From assembly GCA_038501195.1 (NCBI GenBank), contig JBBPUQ010000004.1, positions 3,224,001-3,288,000 of the forward strand: a DNA stretch of 64,000 bases, written 5' to 3'. The first letter of the stretch is position 1, and every line of letters starts with the position of its first letter. Origin of the DNA: Nemania diffusa (taxonomy: Eukaryota; Ascomycota; Sordariomycetes; Xylariales; Xylariaceae). The notes beneath the pieces were generated by a model, which made no database searches, was not told the DNA's origin, and saw nothing but the letters and a program-made list of their open reading frames with translations. This document shows positions 38,988 to 51,466 of the stretch, in pieces. Position numbers and translations under genes: made by a program.

Positions 38988-41900
38988 AATATAATATATA
39001 TATAAAAAACAAAGATTTAATTTATTTTTTAATATATTTATTATATTTACTAATATATTTATTGCATTTTTTTATTAAATTAAACATTTAATTATAATAT
39101 TTATATATTTTATTATAATTAATTAATATATATATATTATTATTTTTATTTAAAAATTAGTTATTTTTTAAATTAAAAGTTAATATATTTTTGTTATTTT
39201 TAAATTAGTTATTTTGTACTATATAAATATAATTGCAATTATATTTATTTTATTATTTATTTTAATTGTTTTTTTATTTTTACTTTTTTTTTTTTTAAAT
39301 AAATTTTTATAATTTGTTTTATTAAAATCAAGATTTATTTTATTATTTATATTTTCGAAAAAAGTTTTATTAGTTTTATAATTTGTTTTTTTTTGTTTTA
39401 AAATTTATTTTAATTATATTAATTATTATTATATTATTTATAATAAAACTTTTATTTATTATATTGATTTTAAAATATAAGCTTTTTAAAAAATTATTTT
39501 TATTTGTTAGTATTTTAGTTTATATAAATTTTTTAAAATAGTTTAAAGTAATATTTTTATATTATTATTAACAAAATTAGTTTTATTTTTATTATTTTTA
39601 TTATATAAAACAATAATATATTATTTTTATTTTAAATAAAAACTAATAAATATATTTTAATTTTAAAGTTTATATTTGTTTAAATAGCTATTATAATATT
39701 ATATTAGTTATAATTGCTATAATTTAATATTTTTATAACTTATATATATTTAAACTTTTATTAAATAAAATTAATTATAGCTATATTATTTTTAATTATA
39801 TTTTTAAATATAAACTTAGTTATATTAAATTATTTTGTTATAATTATAGTTTATATTATAAATTGCTAAATTAGTTTATTAAATATAGCTATAAAATTTT
39901 TAGCTTTTAAATAAATTTATATTTAATTTATTAATTTATTATTTTATTATATAATAGCAAGTTTTTTTATTAAAATTTAAAATATAACTAAAATTTATTT
40001 AGTATTATTTTTAATAATATTTTTATTTTTTAAAAAAAAATCGATATATTTAATAAAACTATATATATTTATAAAAATTAGTTTATTTTTATTAATAATT
40101 AGTTTTATATTGTTAAAATTATTACAGTTTAAATTAAATAAATTAATGTTAAATTATTTTAATTGTTAAAACTTAAAAAAAAAATTGTTAATGTTATAAT
40201 TAAATATTTATAATATAAAATTTCTTTATTAACAATTATTTTTATATAATTTATTTAAGTTTTTACTTAAATAAAAATTGCGTTTAAATTAATACGAGCT
40301 TTTTAAGTCGCTAAACGAAGAATTGTTTAAGTTGCTAAAATTAATAAATTATATATTGCAAAAAGTACTAATTAAGCGATTATTGCAACATAAAAAAAGT
40401 TGAATTTTTGTTTTATTTAACTATTAATATATAATTAAATAATAAAATAAATTATTTAAATTAAAATTTAGCATTATTGTTAGTTTAAGTTAAAATTTAA
40501 TTATAAATTAAATAAATTAAACTTGAAATCAAATAGTAAATATTAAATTAATTTAATTTATTAATATTATAATTAAATTAAATTGTTATATTAAATTATA
40601 TTTTAATTAAAAAATATTATATATAAATATTATATATTTTATTTAATTTAATATATATTGCAATATTTTGTTTATATTGCAATAAAAGTTATTTGTTAAT
40701 TTTTATAATTTAATAAGTTTTAGTTATAAAATAAGCGTAAAAAAAAGTAGCGATATTTAAGTTTATATATATTGTTGCTAAAATATTTTAATATTAAGTA
40801 GTTTTAAAAAAAAAAAAATAGAAATAATTATTTGAAACAAAAGTTATAACAAAAGTTGTAACAATAATTTATTAATTAGATTTTTTTTAAAAATTAGCTT
40901 AATTTAAAAAATAGGTTTTTTTTTTAATAGCACTATTAAATTAGCAATTTTATTAGCTGTTAATTTAAATAATTAAATTAACGTTATAAATTAATTTTTT
41001 ATATTATTTAACTTTTTTTATATATTAATTATATTATTAGCTACTATGTTTAATTTTTTTTAAATAACTAAATATTTAATAAACTATTTAAAGTTTTATT
41101 TAATAATTACTTTTTATATTTAAATATTTCAAAGTTTATACTAAATATATTTTTAAAAAGTTATATTATTGTTAATTTTTAAAAAAATAATAAATATTTT
41201 AAAGTTTATATTTAAAAATATAAAAAAAAAGTTTATATTTATTATATAAGATTTTTTGTTATTATATAATATAAATAATTAAAAATATATAATTACTAAA
41301 AATATTTAGTTTTAGTTTTTAAATATAACTTTATTAATTAAAGTAAAATTATATTTTATATTTATAACTAATATTTGTTTTTTTTTAAGTTTTATAAAAA
41401 TAACTTATTTGTTTTAATTAATTCTAAAATAAAATTTTTAATGTTTATTAATTTATAAAATTTATATAATTTATTTAAATCTATTATTAATAACAATATA
41501 AGTTTTTATTAAAAAAATATAAAATAATTTAAATATTTAAAATTATATATAGTATAATTTAAATATAAATTATAAAAATAAAATTTTTTAATAAATACTT
41601 ATTTTTTAATAAATAATATATATATATAAAATTAAATAAATAAATTATAAATATATAAACGATATAAAATAAAATAATAAAATATAAATAAAAAATTTTA
41701 TATATTATTGAAAAATTTAATATAAAATTTAAAAATGCAAATATAAATCAAAATTTAAAGAAATAATAATTAGAAATATTATAAATATTAAATAAATAAA
41801 AATTAATAAAAACTTAAAATTTTAAAAAATAATAAATTTTAATTAATTAATATTGTTTTAAATATAGTAGTATTAAAAATAAATATAGCTATTTTATATA

Positions 41901-42301
41901 AAATATAAAAATAATTTATTTTATATAAAGTTTTAATTAATCGATTTATAGTTTGTTAATTAAAAACTTATTATATTAATATTAATTGTAACTTTTTATT
42001 AAATGTAACTGTTAAAAAACTAATTTAGCTAGTTTTTAGTTATAATATTGCCGATTTTTTACTGCTTAATTACTACAGCTGTTAAAAAATTAATTTAAAT
42101 AATTTTATAATAAGTTTTTATTTTTAATATTTTAAATATAGCTATTAAAAAATCAATTTAACTAAAACGCTAAAATAAACTATTAAGTTTTAAAGATTTA
42201 AACAGAAGTGCTAACAATAGCTACTAGTGCAAAAAAAAAAAAAAAAAGATTGCGAAATTAAAAAATAAAGTTGTTACAATTATAGAACTTATTATATTAT
42301 T
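38988..42301. other. Element C internal region, second part
   Basis: A/T-rich, without a gene. Between about 40275 and 40420 is a less mutated island with several CpG. Read in the plus frame it gives coding-like text such as YELFKSLNEELFKLLKLINY and QKVLIKRLLQHKK before stops, probably a remnant of a gag or pol protein. The family is unknown. Confidence 0.45.
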
Positions 42302-42508
42302 TAAAATATATTATTTAAAATAATACTATATATTAAATCTAAAAATATAATAATAAAAAAAAAAAATTAGCTTAAAGTTAGTAAAAAAGATCTATTTAAC
42401 TTAGATTTTGGCTTATTTTTACTATTTACTTTTATTTTATTATTAATAAAACTTACTATAGTATAAAGTCCTTTTTTATTAAAGTGACCCCTTTACTTAA
42501 TTATATCA
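42302..42508. repeat. Right LTR of element C (207 bp)
   Basis: Partner of 26049-26255. It keeps more G/C near its right end (AAAGTGACCCCTTTACTTAA). CTAAT follows at 42509-42513. Confidence 0.85.
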
Positions 42509-42513
42509 CTAAT

Positions 42514-43055
42514 ATTTTTTTTTTTTAATCTAGTTATTATAAACTACTATTATTTAAATATAATATATTTAAATATAAAACTAATATTAAATATAATTAT
42601 ATTATAGCTATAGATTATTTTAATAATAACTTTAATATTAAAAAAGCAAAAAATCTAATTTTAAAAAATATTAAAAATTTATATCGTTAATTATAAAAAA
42701 AATAAATTAATTTAGTAAAATAACTTTAACTTATTATATTTATAAAATAGCAAAATTAAAACTAATATAAAATTAATATATAAACTATTAAAAAAATTAA
42801 TAAAGTTTTTTATAAAGTTAAAAAATAAAAACAATAATATAAAATTAAATTATTTATTAAATTAAATAAATCAAAAAAGCAAATTTATTAAATTAAGCTT
42901 TAAAATTAAAAAGATTAAATTAATTTATATATTAACTTTTATATTTACTGCTATATTTTTAATTTATTAAAAAACTTATATTATATTTATTTTTATTTTA
43001 ATTTATTTTAAATTAAAAATATATTAAAAACAGCTATATTTTAACTAAAAAAAAA
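42514..43055. other. Element A internal 3' part with polypurine-tract relic
   Basis: A/T-only sequence that ends in an A-only tract (43047-43055) abutting the right LTR of A, where a polypurine tract is expected. No gene. Confidence 0.55.
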
Positions 43056-43329
43056 TAAAACAATATAAATAATTTAATTATATAAAGATTAAATTAATTA
43101 AATTATTAAAATTTAATTTTTTTTTTTTTTTATTTAAAATAATTAGTTTATATTAATTAAAAATAATTAGTATATTTTTTACATAGCTTTTTTTAAAGAT
43201 CCGCTATACCCGAATATATATTTATGTTATTTATTTACTATTTTTTTAAGCTTTAAATCTTTAGAAATGATTTATATAACCGTAGTTAGTCCTTTAGAGT
43301 ATATAGTGTGTGTTACATATTTCGTTTCA
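43056..43329 (+). repeat. Right LTR of element A (274 bp)
   Basis: The first half (to about 43197) is RIP-converted. From about 43198 (GATCCGCTATACCCGAA) to the end at CA (43328-43329) the copy is almost unmutated. ATAT (43330-43333) follows. Confidence 0.9.
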
Positions 43330-43487
43330 ATATACCGAAGCTGTGGATCGTCTCACACGGTATATTTCATAATAAGTAAGGCGTTGCAAGTATTTCAAAA
43401 TATATGTAATTTAGACATAGAGTTGAAAACGATGAGTGAATATAAAATATATCTGTATATCGCTACAATATTAAGATGAAGGGGGAG
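43330..43487 (+). other. Possible tail of an older LTR element (polypurine-like tract)
   Basis: After the ATAT duplication the sequence ends in GATGAAGGGGGAG followed by TGTGACAG (43488). That is the usual layout of a polypurine tract next to an LTR start. No partner LTR was found, so this may be a relic or chance. The 70-codon open frame at 43267-43479 spans the LTR end and is not considered a gene. Confidence 0.3.
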
Positions 43488-46400
43488 TGTGACAGTGCGG
43501 GTAAACAGGCACCTAGGGATTAAAGGAGCATTGATTAAGCTTAAGCTAACACACCTAAGGTGAATTTTCTATTTATTCCTAATAGCCCCTTCTAGGAGCT
43601 GCTTAAAAATTAGGCAGGCAGGATTTTAATATTAAATTGTTTCTATCGATTTAATTTCAAGAAACCTAAATCAAGAAAATATTAAGAAGTACTAGTATAA
43701 CTATTTCTTAGGCTTTTAAAGTGCGGTGTATGCTAAACACACGTTCTGTTTTACTAGTACATTAACTACAGGTGTACCTAATTCAGTATACTTTTGAATC
43801 TTTTGTGAGTCGGTAGGATTTTTTTTTTTTTTTCATTTAATGGTGGAAACGTTGTTGACACTTAAACAAATTACTTTATTAGATACAATAATTTTAATAG
43901 AAAACCTCTATTTGTAGTTTATTAAATATTTATTTAATTTCTTATGAATTTTTCTCATAGTTTGTGCTGCGCTAAACTAATGATTCAAGTTAATATAATT
44001 CTGATAATTATTGCACCTTTTATTGCATGTGCTACTTGTTTATTTTGAGTCGTTGTGCAGGAGTTCATAGGGTACCGTGGTTGTTTAGCTACGTAATTAC
44101 AAATGTTCTACTTCCTCTTTACTAGTCTACTCTAAACATTAGTGCATATTGTGCTGTGTGAACTGAGATCTTGAAAGAACGTTGGGCAATAGTTTTGCTC
44201 AAAGTGCTTCTGACCCTCTTTCTCTATTAGGTAGGTGCTACAAGCTTTGGTTGTACCACTACATATAACAGTAATGTATCGATCACTTTACCAATCGCCT
44301 TGACCACATCCACGGTAGCCGAGGATTACAGGACCAGATGGCAGAGGGTGTGTTCACGGTGTGCTTGATTTATATTTGGTTAGTCAAAGTAATCAGCTGC
44401 AACCTGCCATTCCAGTTAGTTGTGTATTTAAGCAATATTGACAGCCCACCGTGCTTAGTGTCCCAGATCTCAGTTCCTATGTCTCGAGCATTGTCATGAG
44501 CCCTTAGAATAACACTTTTGTTATCTCCACAGGATTAATCCAAAAGAAATGTCTAACACTTTGCTGTTTAGTTGTGTTTGAGGCGTGAGCTATAGAAATA
44601 GCTACAGTATAGAAAATGAATATTAGAAAGGATAACATTTCGAATAATTTAGTAATGTGCCAAGATGAACTCGAAGAACACTGATATGTATGAACAGAAT
44701 TATCTGGTGTAAGTTATAACGGCTCTAGGAGAGCGTACTCTTTAAATATTTATACGCCACTTATAAGTATTGCATTATACCTAGAGCTATTTATTAACAA
44801 TAGATATTTTTTGTTTAATATAAACTAAAGCAAGTTCAGCCTGGGCTTGATGCTTTATTTGCACTTATATACTGTAAATGTTTCACCTTTTGCGTTATAT
44901 TCAGTAGTACAAGACTAACAACCTATCCTAAAATCGAATCATATTTCAACTTTTTTCATAAGGGACAGGGGTGCTTATAAACAGAACTAAACATATTCAT
45001 AGGCTGAATCTCCTAGTACACAGAAAGAGTTAGTTCTTTAAATGAAATAATAAACTAAGAGTTGCACCAGTGTACCACCACTTGAATATATTATATGTAC
45101 TGTACAACAACGTCCTTATTTAAAGTACTAGAAATTTGTTGAGATAGGGACTTGGTCGTCATAGTCCTTCATTTAGTTTATGTTTGAGAACTATAATAAT
45201 TAATAAAGACAGTTGATAATTGAGGTTTGTATATCTTTTTGCATAGCACTTAAAGAGGAGGCAGGAGGAAAGGAAGACCTTAGTAAACAGGGAGACCTGT
45301 TGTAACCTTTGAGATTTCTTCTCTAGACTCGTGATTGCCCGTAAAATAATGTCCTTGGAAAGTATATTATAAAGTCCTTACGATTAGACCTACACTTAAC
45401 CTCAAGATTTATGCATCTTTTATTATATTTTAACTTTGTATGAGGCATGTGCAATATTTAAAGCTACACCAATCCTATACTTGGTATCACAGCACCTAAC
45501 ATCGTAGTGTCCCTTATTACTAAGTAATCGAAGAAGTCTTGAATAGGTGGGATATACAGGTATGTTCCACTACCGTATATAACTATCCACTACGTTCAAG
45601 ATCAAAACAATTATTTCCGCCGACATGATCGGTTTCTTGATCGAGACCCACCAGTCCTAAAACACAGTCCGGCGAGGACCGTATAAAATATCGGCGTAAA
45701 ATATAGTGGCACGATTAGGCATTTAGAGGTCAAAACATATTCTCTAAAAGAGAATTGATTCAGGTGTTTGCATGATAATCGCAATGTTTCATTTTCTAAT
45801 GCTGAAACGGGCTGTCAAATACAAGCAACGTAATAACACATACATGCCGCGTTCTCAAGACTCAATTACACCCACCCACTTAATAGAGGCGTTCACCGCA
45901 TAGCTTTAAAAACGCACTCGAGTTAGCATAAAGAACTCAATCAAGGAAGAAGAAGGGTATAACTAGATGATCTACATGTCTCTTGGAGTAGGTACACTAT
46001 ATAGCACGGAGTATAGGTAGCTATATATAAACCCTAACACAAGGCGATGAGACTCTTGGCAACTAGGCCCTATGGGTAGGACATATGGCCTCATTTGGCT
46101 AATCCGCCCGCACTGCATCAATACTAGGTGCGCTTTACCCCGAAATAAAGCCTGATGCAGAGCAAGCAAAACAAAACCCTGCATTATTATTTAACGATTT
46201 ACTATTTGGGTTCATTCTCTCGCTTTATTAGCATGATTTTGATCGGAGGTGATTACGTTTACCTGTGTCCTGTTAGCATTCTAAGCCTTCTCTACTATTG
46301 TGTAATAAATGACATTAAGACTAAATAAACATCAAAATAGTCTCCTCGAAGTCAACCTAGGAACAAAGGGGTCACTTATGTTCGGGGGCTCCACCCGACA

Positions 46401-48600
46401 TCGCGGGTTGGTGTTTCAATGAGCATTCGAGACCCAAAACAGGATACCAATACCTAGTTCCCGGGTGTATCGACCCTAACGGCAATATCGCTGGTTTCGT
46501 AGCCTTAGCGTTTTAAAGGTTCACTACTTTGATACCCCAAGGCTGACAGGAGAGCCTTAGGAGTATGGAGGGTCTTCTAGATTACCTTCTAGAAACCTAA
46601 TAATACGGCACATATAGACAACTGAAAATGGGTAAGTATCCGGTCTATCTAACTACGTTCCACTTTTGGTAGTGTAACGGTATCGCAATGCAGCTCTATT
46701 CCAGGAAGGCATCTCCTATCGTTAATTCCAGCGACTGTCTGTAACTTTTCCAAAACGAATTCCGACGTCGCAACCAGGAGGTTCCCAAACTCCTCAGCAA
46801 TGTAGCCCCTACCCTAAGAGCTAAAGTAGCGGAGGCGTCGTCCGATATTGAGTATTTTCATCTAATAAATCTAATCGTTGGCGAACTCCCCTTTTTTCAT
46901 AAGACGGGTTGTTCCGATTTGTTGTCATATGTCTTTGAAATTAAGGAACAAGGTATAGTCTAGAATACATAGGTTGCTAGGTCCTCATCGGTCTCTTCCG
47001 CAACACTAAAAGCCCACATAAAATCTAAACCATAGTGAAACCATAGGGTACTGTAGAAACTTCGTTTATTGTTAAGCTCTCAACATATAGCCTATTAAAT
47101 AATCATAGGCGTAAGTTCGAGGGCTATATCCGGAAGACCTATTTCTAATAGAACCATAGCGCAATCAGCAACAACGAGGGGGTCATAATAGAAACAAAAC
47201 CACTAATGGAACAGCTTTGGTATGTTGACAAACGATCTAGTAGTCTAAGTTCCTTAATATTGTTAAGCGCTGCTAGGCTCGACCGTGTTTTGTTGGCGTG
47301 ACATTGGGGAGCTCTACGTCGAAAAGATCGACACGAGTGAGTACATGACTCGATCGCGGCTGTGGGAAGCTTCGTAAGAGTTCATTCGCGACCAGGCTAA
47401 GATAGGACCAAAACCAGTGATTCCAGCCAGGCAAGCCCCAGGTTGACCGATCAGAGTAGCATCGATGGTTCTCGAGACTATGATTTTCAAATTACTTAAT
47501 TGGGAGTAAAAGACTCGTTCTCCAACAACATGGCAGTGCTCAGTCCTATCTCGTTTTCGCAGCATCATTAAGCGCTCTGGTAATTGGTTAATACGCGCTG
47601 TAGCTTCAGCAGCAGTCCAGGTCTGACGCGTATGTGCAAGATGCAAAGAGCTGGAGGCCTCTCTCTTCATATACATATATCGTTAATTCTACTGGTCCAC
47701 GTCTTAGAAGGGAACTGCAGGGGGTGGCGCTGTTGGGCTTCACCCATACCAGAGGCAAAAGCGAGCACTGCCCTCTTGTAGGTACGTCTCCCGATTAGCG
47801 GATAAGACGGCGGTCTTACTAAACCAGAACCGATCAGAAAATTTCTCGCTCTGAGTTCTACTATGTACGAACATATGGGTTTGTGTTAGCGATCTACTTA
47901 TACGCTTGCTTACTGGGTAATAAACAAATATTAAATTCTATATAGATAGTCGGCGAGAGGCCCAAGTTTACATTTTACTGTCTTCCATGCCTACCTGGAT
48001 AGGCATGGCTCGAAAGAAACAATATTCACTTTCCGGCATTCCGGCATTTCGTCAACTGACCAGACGATTCGAACCACCTTTTGGCGTTGGGGCCCGAAGA
48101 AGGTAATCCTCACTTCTCAGCGGCCCGACGGAGTTTTTAGACCATCCCGGGTATGAGGTTGGTTGCGGGAGGTATGCAGACGCCGTGGCACATGTCGGAC
48201 AACTAGTTTGCCGAGTTCCGTGAGAAACCAATGAACAGATGATGACATATGGTGATACAGTGATATGTAGTCCTTAGGTAGTAATATATGCAGCACATAC
48301 CGACGGACCGGTGTAAATGTATAGCGATATTTGGCGGCGGTTGGTCAGTCAATTTCTTGCCTTAATTTAGGTAGAGAATGGTTTTATCTGATATGCTTTC
48401 TAGATCCCATTCACGCCGCGGAATGAATCAATTTGGCCTCAGCCTACATAGGTGCTTGAAGCATGAATGAAGCATGTATGATGTCCGTGGGTTTATTCAC
48501 ACTATAAAATTCAACCCAACTAGGTAGATATATAGAACTATATTTGGACTCTGTTCTACCGATTTCAGTACCCACTCGATTAATTACTTATTTTACATAA
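43488..48600. other. Gene-poor intergenic stretch
   Basis: Moderately A/T-rich, with stops in all frames. Open frames of 65-120 codons (for example 47314-47676 minus) show no known motif. The texture suggests old, lightly mutated repeats. A short perfect hairpin, CCATGCCTA/TAGGCATGG, lies at 47985-48008. I see no tRNA or rRNA. Confidence 0.5.
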
Positions 48601-51379
48601 TCGTAGATACCACAGTACCTAAAACTCCGCGCTCGCTGGGAATCGCCCCCTTTCCATCCAGCATGAATCGTTGTTTATTCAATTTTGCTGCTGCGCCATC
48701 CCCAATCCCCACGCTTGAATATTTTGGCCCTGGGTCCCTGTCAAGCTGAGATCACGGAGCCAAGCCACATATGGCATAAGACCCTGGCAGGAGCCACATT
48801 TCCGATCCAATCAGGCACGCCCGGCCATGTGCACCGCCACGGTAAAACCCGCTAGGGAGGACTGGTCGAGAACCCAGGGTAGAATGACTCGAGCGGAAAC
48901 GAATAAACCTCCGAACCGCCAACGAACATCATCTGAAACCATACAGTTTTTTCTTGCTTCCATCGACTTTGGCATGATGGTCTCCCCACATCGCATCATG
49001 ACCAGACACGCGCCCGCCAGACACGGGATGATTGGCCTTGGTGAGGCTGCCGAAACTATGTTTTATGTACGTGAGAGAGACTTAGACTAGATAGTTTCAT
49101 GCTTTCCAAGGTTGTACTGCATAGTAGGTTAACAATGATACCTATGCGTATTTGAATAGGCGCTATGTACAAGTAGGTTTGCAGTTAAGTACAAAAAAAG
49201 ACATGGGCCGAAATATGGGGTCTGGAGCCTCCTCACATACCTGCGCAGTAGATATCTCCCAATCCTGTAGTTCTCGGCACCATGAAGATTGAAGTTGCAT
49301 ATTCTTCGCCGCCGATGTTAGCCTCTCGGACGTTGGCGACTTGGCCGACCGACCTTTCCCCTCTTATAATTGGATCGGACAGCACTGCTGTCAGCGCTTC
49401 GGGGCCGCCATGTACCGACTTCGAGCGCCTACCATTGAGTGTGTCCCTTAGGTACTGTACATATTCTGTGTCCCTACTGTACATAGATTAGTAGGTAGGT
49501 ACTAGGTAGTTTCTTGAGATCTTACCACTACGGGAGGCACCTACCTATTAACGCCGAGGCTGGAATTAAGCTATGAGTGCTACGCTACCTACGCATATAA
49601 GTCTACATAGTCTATGTAGGTATGTACTGTGTGTGCGTAGTGTGGTAAGCGGCGGTGGCTATGCTTTCGTCGAAAAGAAATCTGTTTACTTAGTCTATCC
49701 TCATCTCATCTCATTCATTTGGAGGCTAGATAGAGCTAAGTCGGTAGTATGTATAGTACCTACATCTTATACTAGTTAACTGCGTAGGTAGTAGCTAGTA
49801 TGTAGCAGCATTGCTGGGGTACAACGAGCCCTTCCGCCCCATATATTCTTCCAGGCTGCCATTTAACAGCGAACCACAGCTCATGAGATTTGCTATTTGT
49901 CACTGCAAAGTATATATCTAGTATTAGTGTTGCACTACATACATATGTAGGCCATAAGAAAGTCACTTCGTTTTGAGTTCTAGCAGCGCCGCAATGCCGA
50001 CATATCCAACTCAAAAACAGAGGGTGAGGGAGAATATGTAGAGAGGAGGGAAAACCACGGGGGCAATCCTCGTCTAGGCTAGTAGGTGGTACATACATAG
50101 GTGCCTGTGAAGGGCGGCTCATTATAAGCCCGTCTGCCCCGTTACATATAAGTCGGCTATAAGTAGTTAAGTAGGTGACCGACCTTGTATTGTATAATCT
50201 ACTTTCCACCAGATCCCTGTCTACCTACCTTTTCCCGTAGTTTCTATTTTGGGGAAGTCCTCGGTACCGGAATGTTTGGTATAAGCCCTGAAAGTTGGGA
50301 GATTCAAAGATTACCTAAGTACTTACATATGTACATAGGTAAAAGATGCATGTACATAAATCTACTATTAATCATACTAATGTCTTGTTGTACATACTCT
50401 ATATACTGTATTCCACACAAATATACATGTATTTACTTCCTGTTCATAGTACGTACCTCGAGGGTAGTAGCTAAGAGGGAGGTAGTTCTTCCGATTATTC
50501 ATCTATGCCTCATCGTTGCCGCCATTGCTGTTGTCGTCGATGTTTAAGCATAGCATCGTCATCACTTACACCGCCGTCCACCCGGTAGCCAGTAACCTGA
50601 GGTATGCTTCCCATTATCACCAGGACAGAAGGTGACTATTGGACGGTAAGGCTTGAAGAGGAAGTTGGCTTCGTCATCTATGCCGCTCCCTGCTATATGT
50701 CGGCTGGAGGGGTCCTATCTGGTATGGCCTGTTATGGCCTGGTAAGTATGGTAGGGTGCTGCAACGGACGGCAGGGACCAACTATGCAGTAATTGAGGTG
50801 TTATAGTGCAAAGCAGTCATTTGTAGTTATCGAGGTGAACAGATTGACAGCACCCGTACACGCTAATTCGCTCGTATCGGGCCAAGGAGAAGGCGCCGAC
50901 TTGCCCAGTGCACACAGAAACTAGGCACACCTATTCGGGTCGACCCCATCACACTCCATCACACCAAGAGGGGGGAGGGACGCGTAAGCTTCTACCTCCT
51001 ACCCACCGACCCCTGTCACTAGGTTCTGGGCGACAAACCCACCCATGACCCTAGCGACCCTAGCAGAATGCTTGAATGAGCCACACAGAAAGAAGGCTTT
51101 GATGGATCCAGAGTCTGTCCGGAGTCCCTGTAACACTGTACCTGCCATTAGTTCCACTGAGTTCCACTTTCTCCTTCTATTCTCATGCGCTCGAGAGACA
51201 GACACTGTTCTTAATGTTCACATTCCCAATGGATCTGCGCATCCTAGTCTCCCAACACCCTTTTCATTCTACAACCTCACAACTGCAACTGGCCCAATAA
51301 CAATTACATCAACATCAACCACGATTATACTATTACCATAGCCAAAATTAAGCTAACGACAACGCGAAGCCGAGCAAAA
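48601..51379. other. Intergenic upstream of the bZIP gene
   Basis: Higher G+C than the stretch before it. Open frames overlap on both strands (48811-49090, 49233-49491) without recognisable motifs. GTAGGTA/TACCTAC words are frequent, and an exact hairpin CTACATAG-T-CTATGTAG lies at 49603-49619. The part from about 51000 may belong to the bZIP promoter or 5' leader. Confidence 0.45.
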
Positions 51380-51466
51380 TCATTGTATCCAACTTTAACC
51401 TAAACATTAAAGCAAAGCGCCTCCGCCAACGAACACTCAGATCAAGTACCTAGCATCATCATCATC

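Larger units (their letters stand above)
26049..42508. mobile_element. Element C: nested LTR retrotransposon, itself split by element D
   Basis: Direct LTRs of exactly 207 bp (26049-26255, 42302-42508) with CTAAT duplicated outside (26044-26048, 42509-42513). The right LTR ends TATATCA, and the left shows the RIP form TATATTA. Without element D and its duplication, about 8.4 kb belongs to C, a normal size for a gypsy or copia element. No domain could be read with confidence, so orientation and superfamily stay open. Confidence 0.8.
5587..43329 (+). mobile_element. Element A: outer Ty3/gypsy LTR retrotransposon carrying nested insertions, RIP-degraded
   Basis: The whole AT block is bounded by two direct LTRs of exactly 274 bp (5587-5860, 43056-43329), beginning TG and ending CA (or their RIP products TA), and flanked by ATAT on both sides (5583-5586, 43330-43333). 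An A-only tract (43047-43055) sits directly before the right LTR where a polypurine tract belongs, which gives plus orientation. A gypsy reverse-transcriptase relic lies at about 19.2-19.4 kb. After removing the nested elements B and C (with D), about 13.1 kb remains. That is large for one gypsy element, so a further undetected insertion between 15 and 26 kb is possible. All coding capacity is destroyed, and the 60-75-codon open frames in the block are chance runs in A/T-only DNA. Confidence 0.85.

Noticed and set aside
43313..43320. TTACATAT as an eight-base target duplication (also before 5587)
   Set aside because: Similarity between the two repeat copies continues past this word to CA at 43329, so the word at 43313 is inside the LTR. 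ATAT at 43330 is the better fit.
5587..43329. AT block as a mitochondrial DNA insertion
   Set aside because: No mitochondrial gene, rRNA or tRNA can be read. Exact LTR pairs with target duplications and C/T and G/A differences explain it as RIP-mutated retroelements.
47314..47676. 120-codon minus-strand frame
   Set aside because: No recognisable domain, no intron support and it lies in gene-poor sequence. It could be a relic but I cannot support it.
51045..51341. 98-codon frame upstream of the bZIP gene
   Set aside because: It lies in the probable promoter or 5' leader and has low-complexity Ser/Thr/Ile text. It is not a convincing gene.
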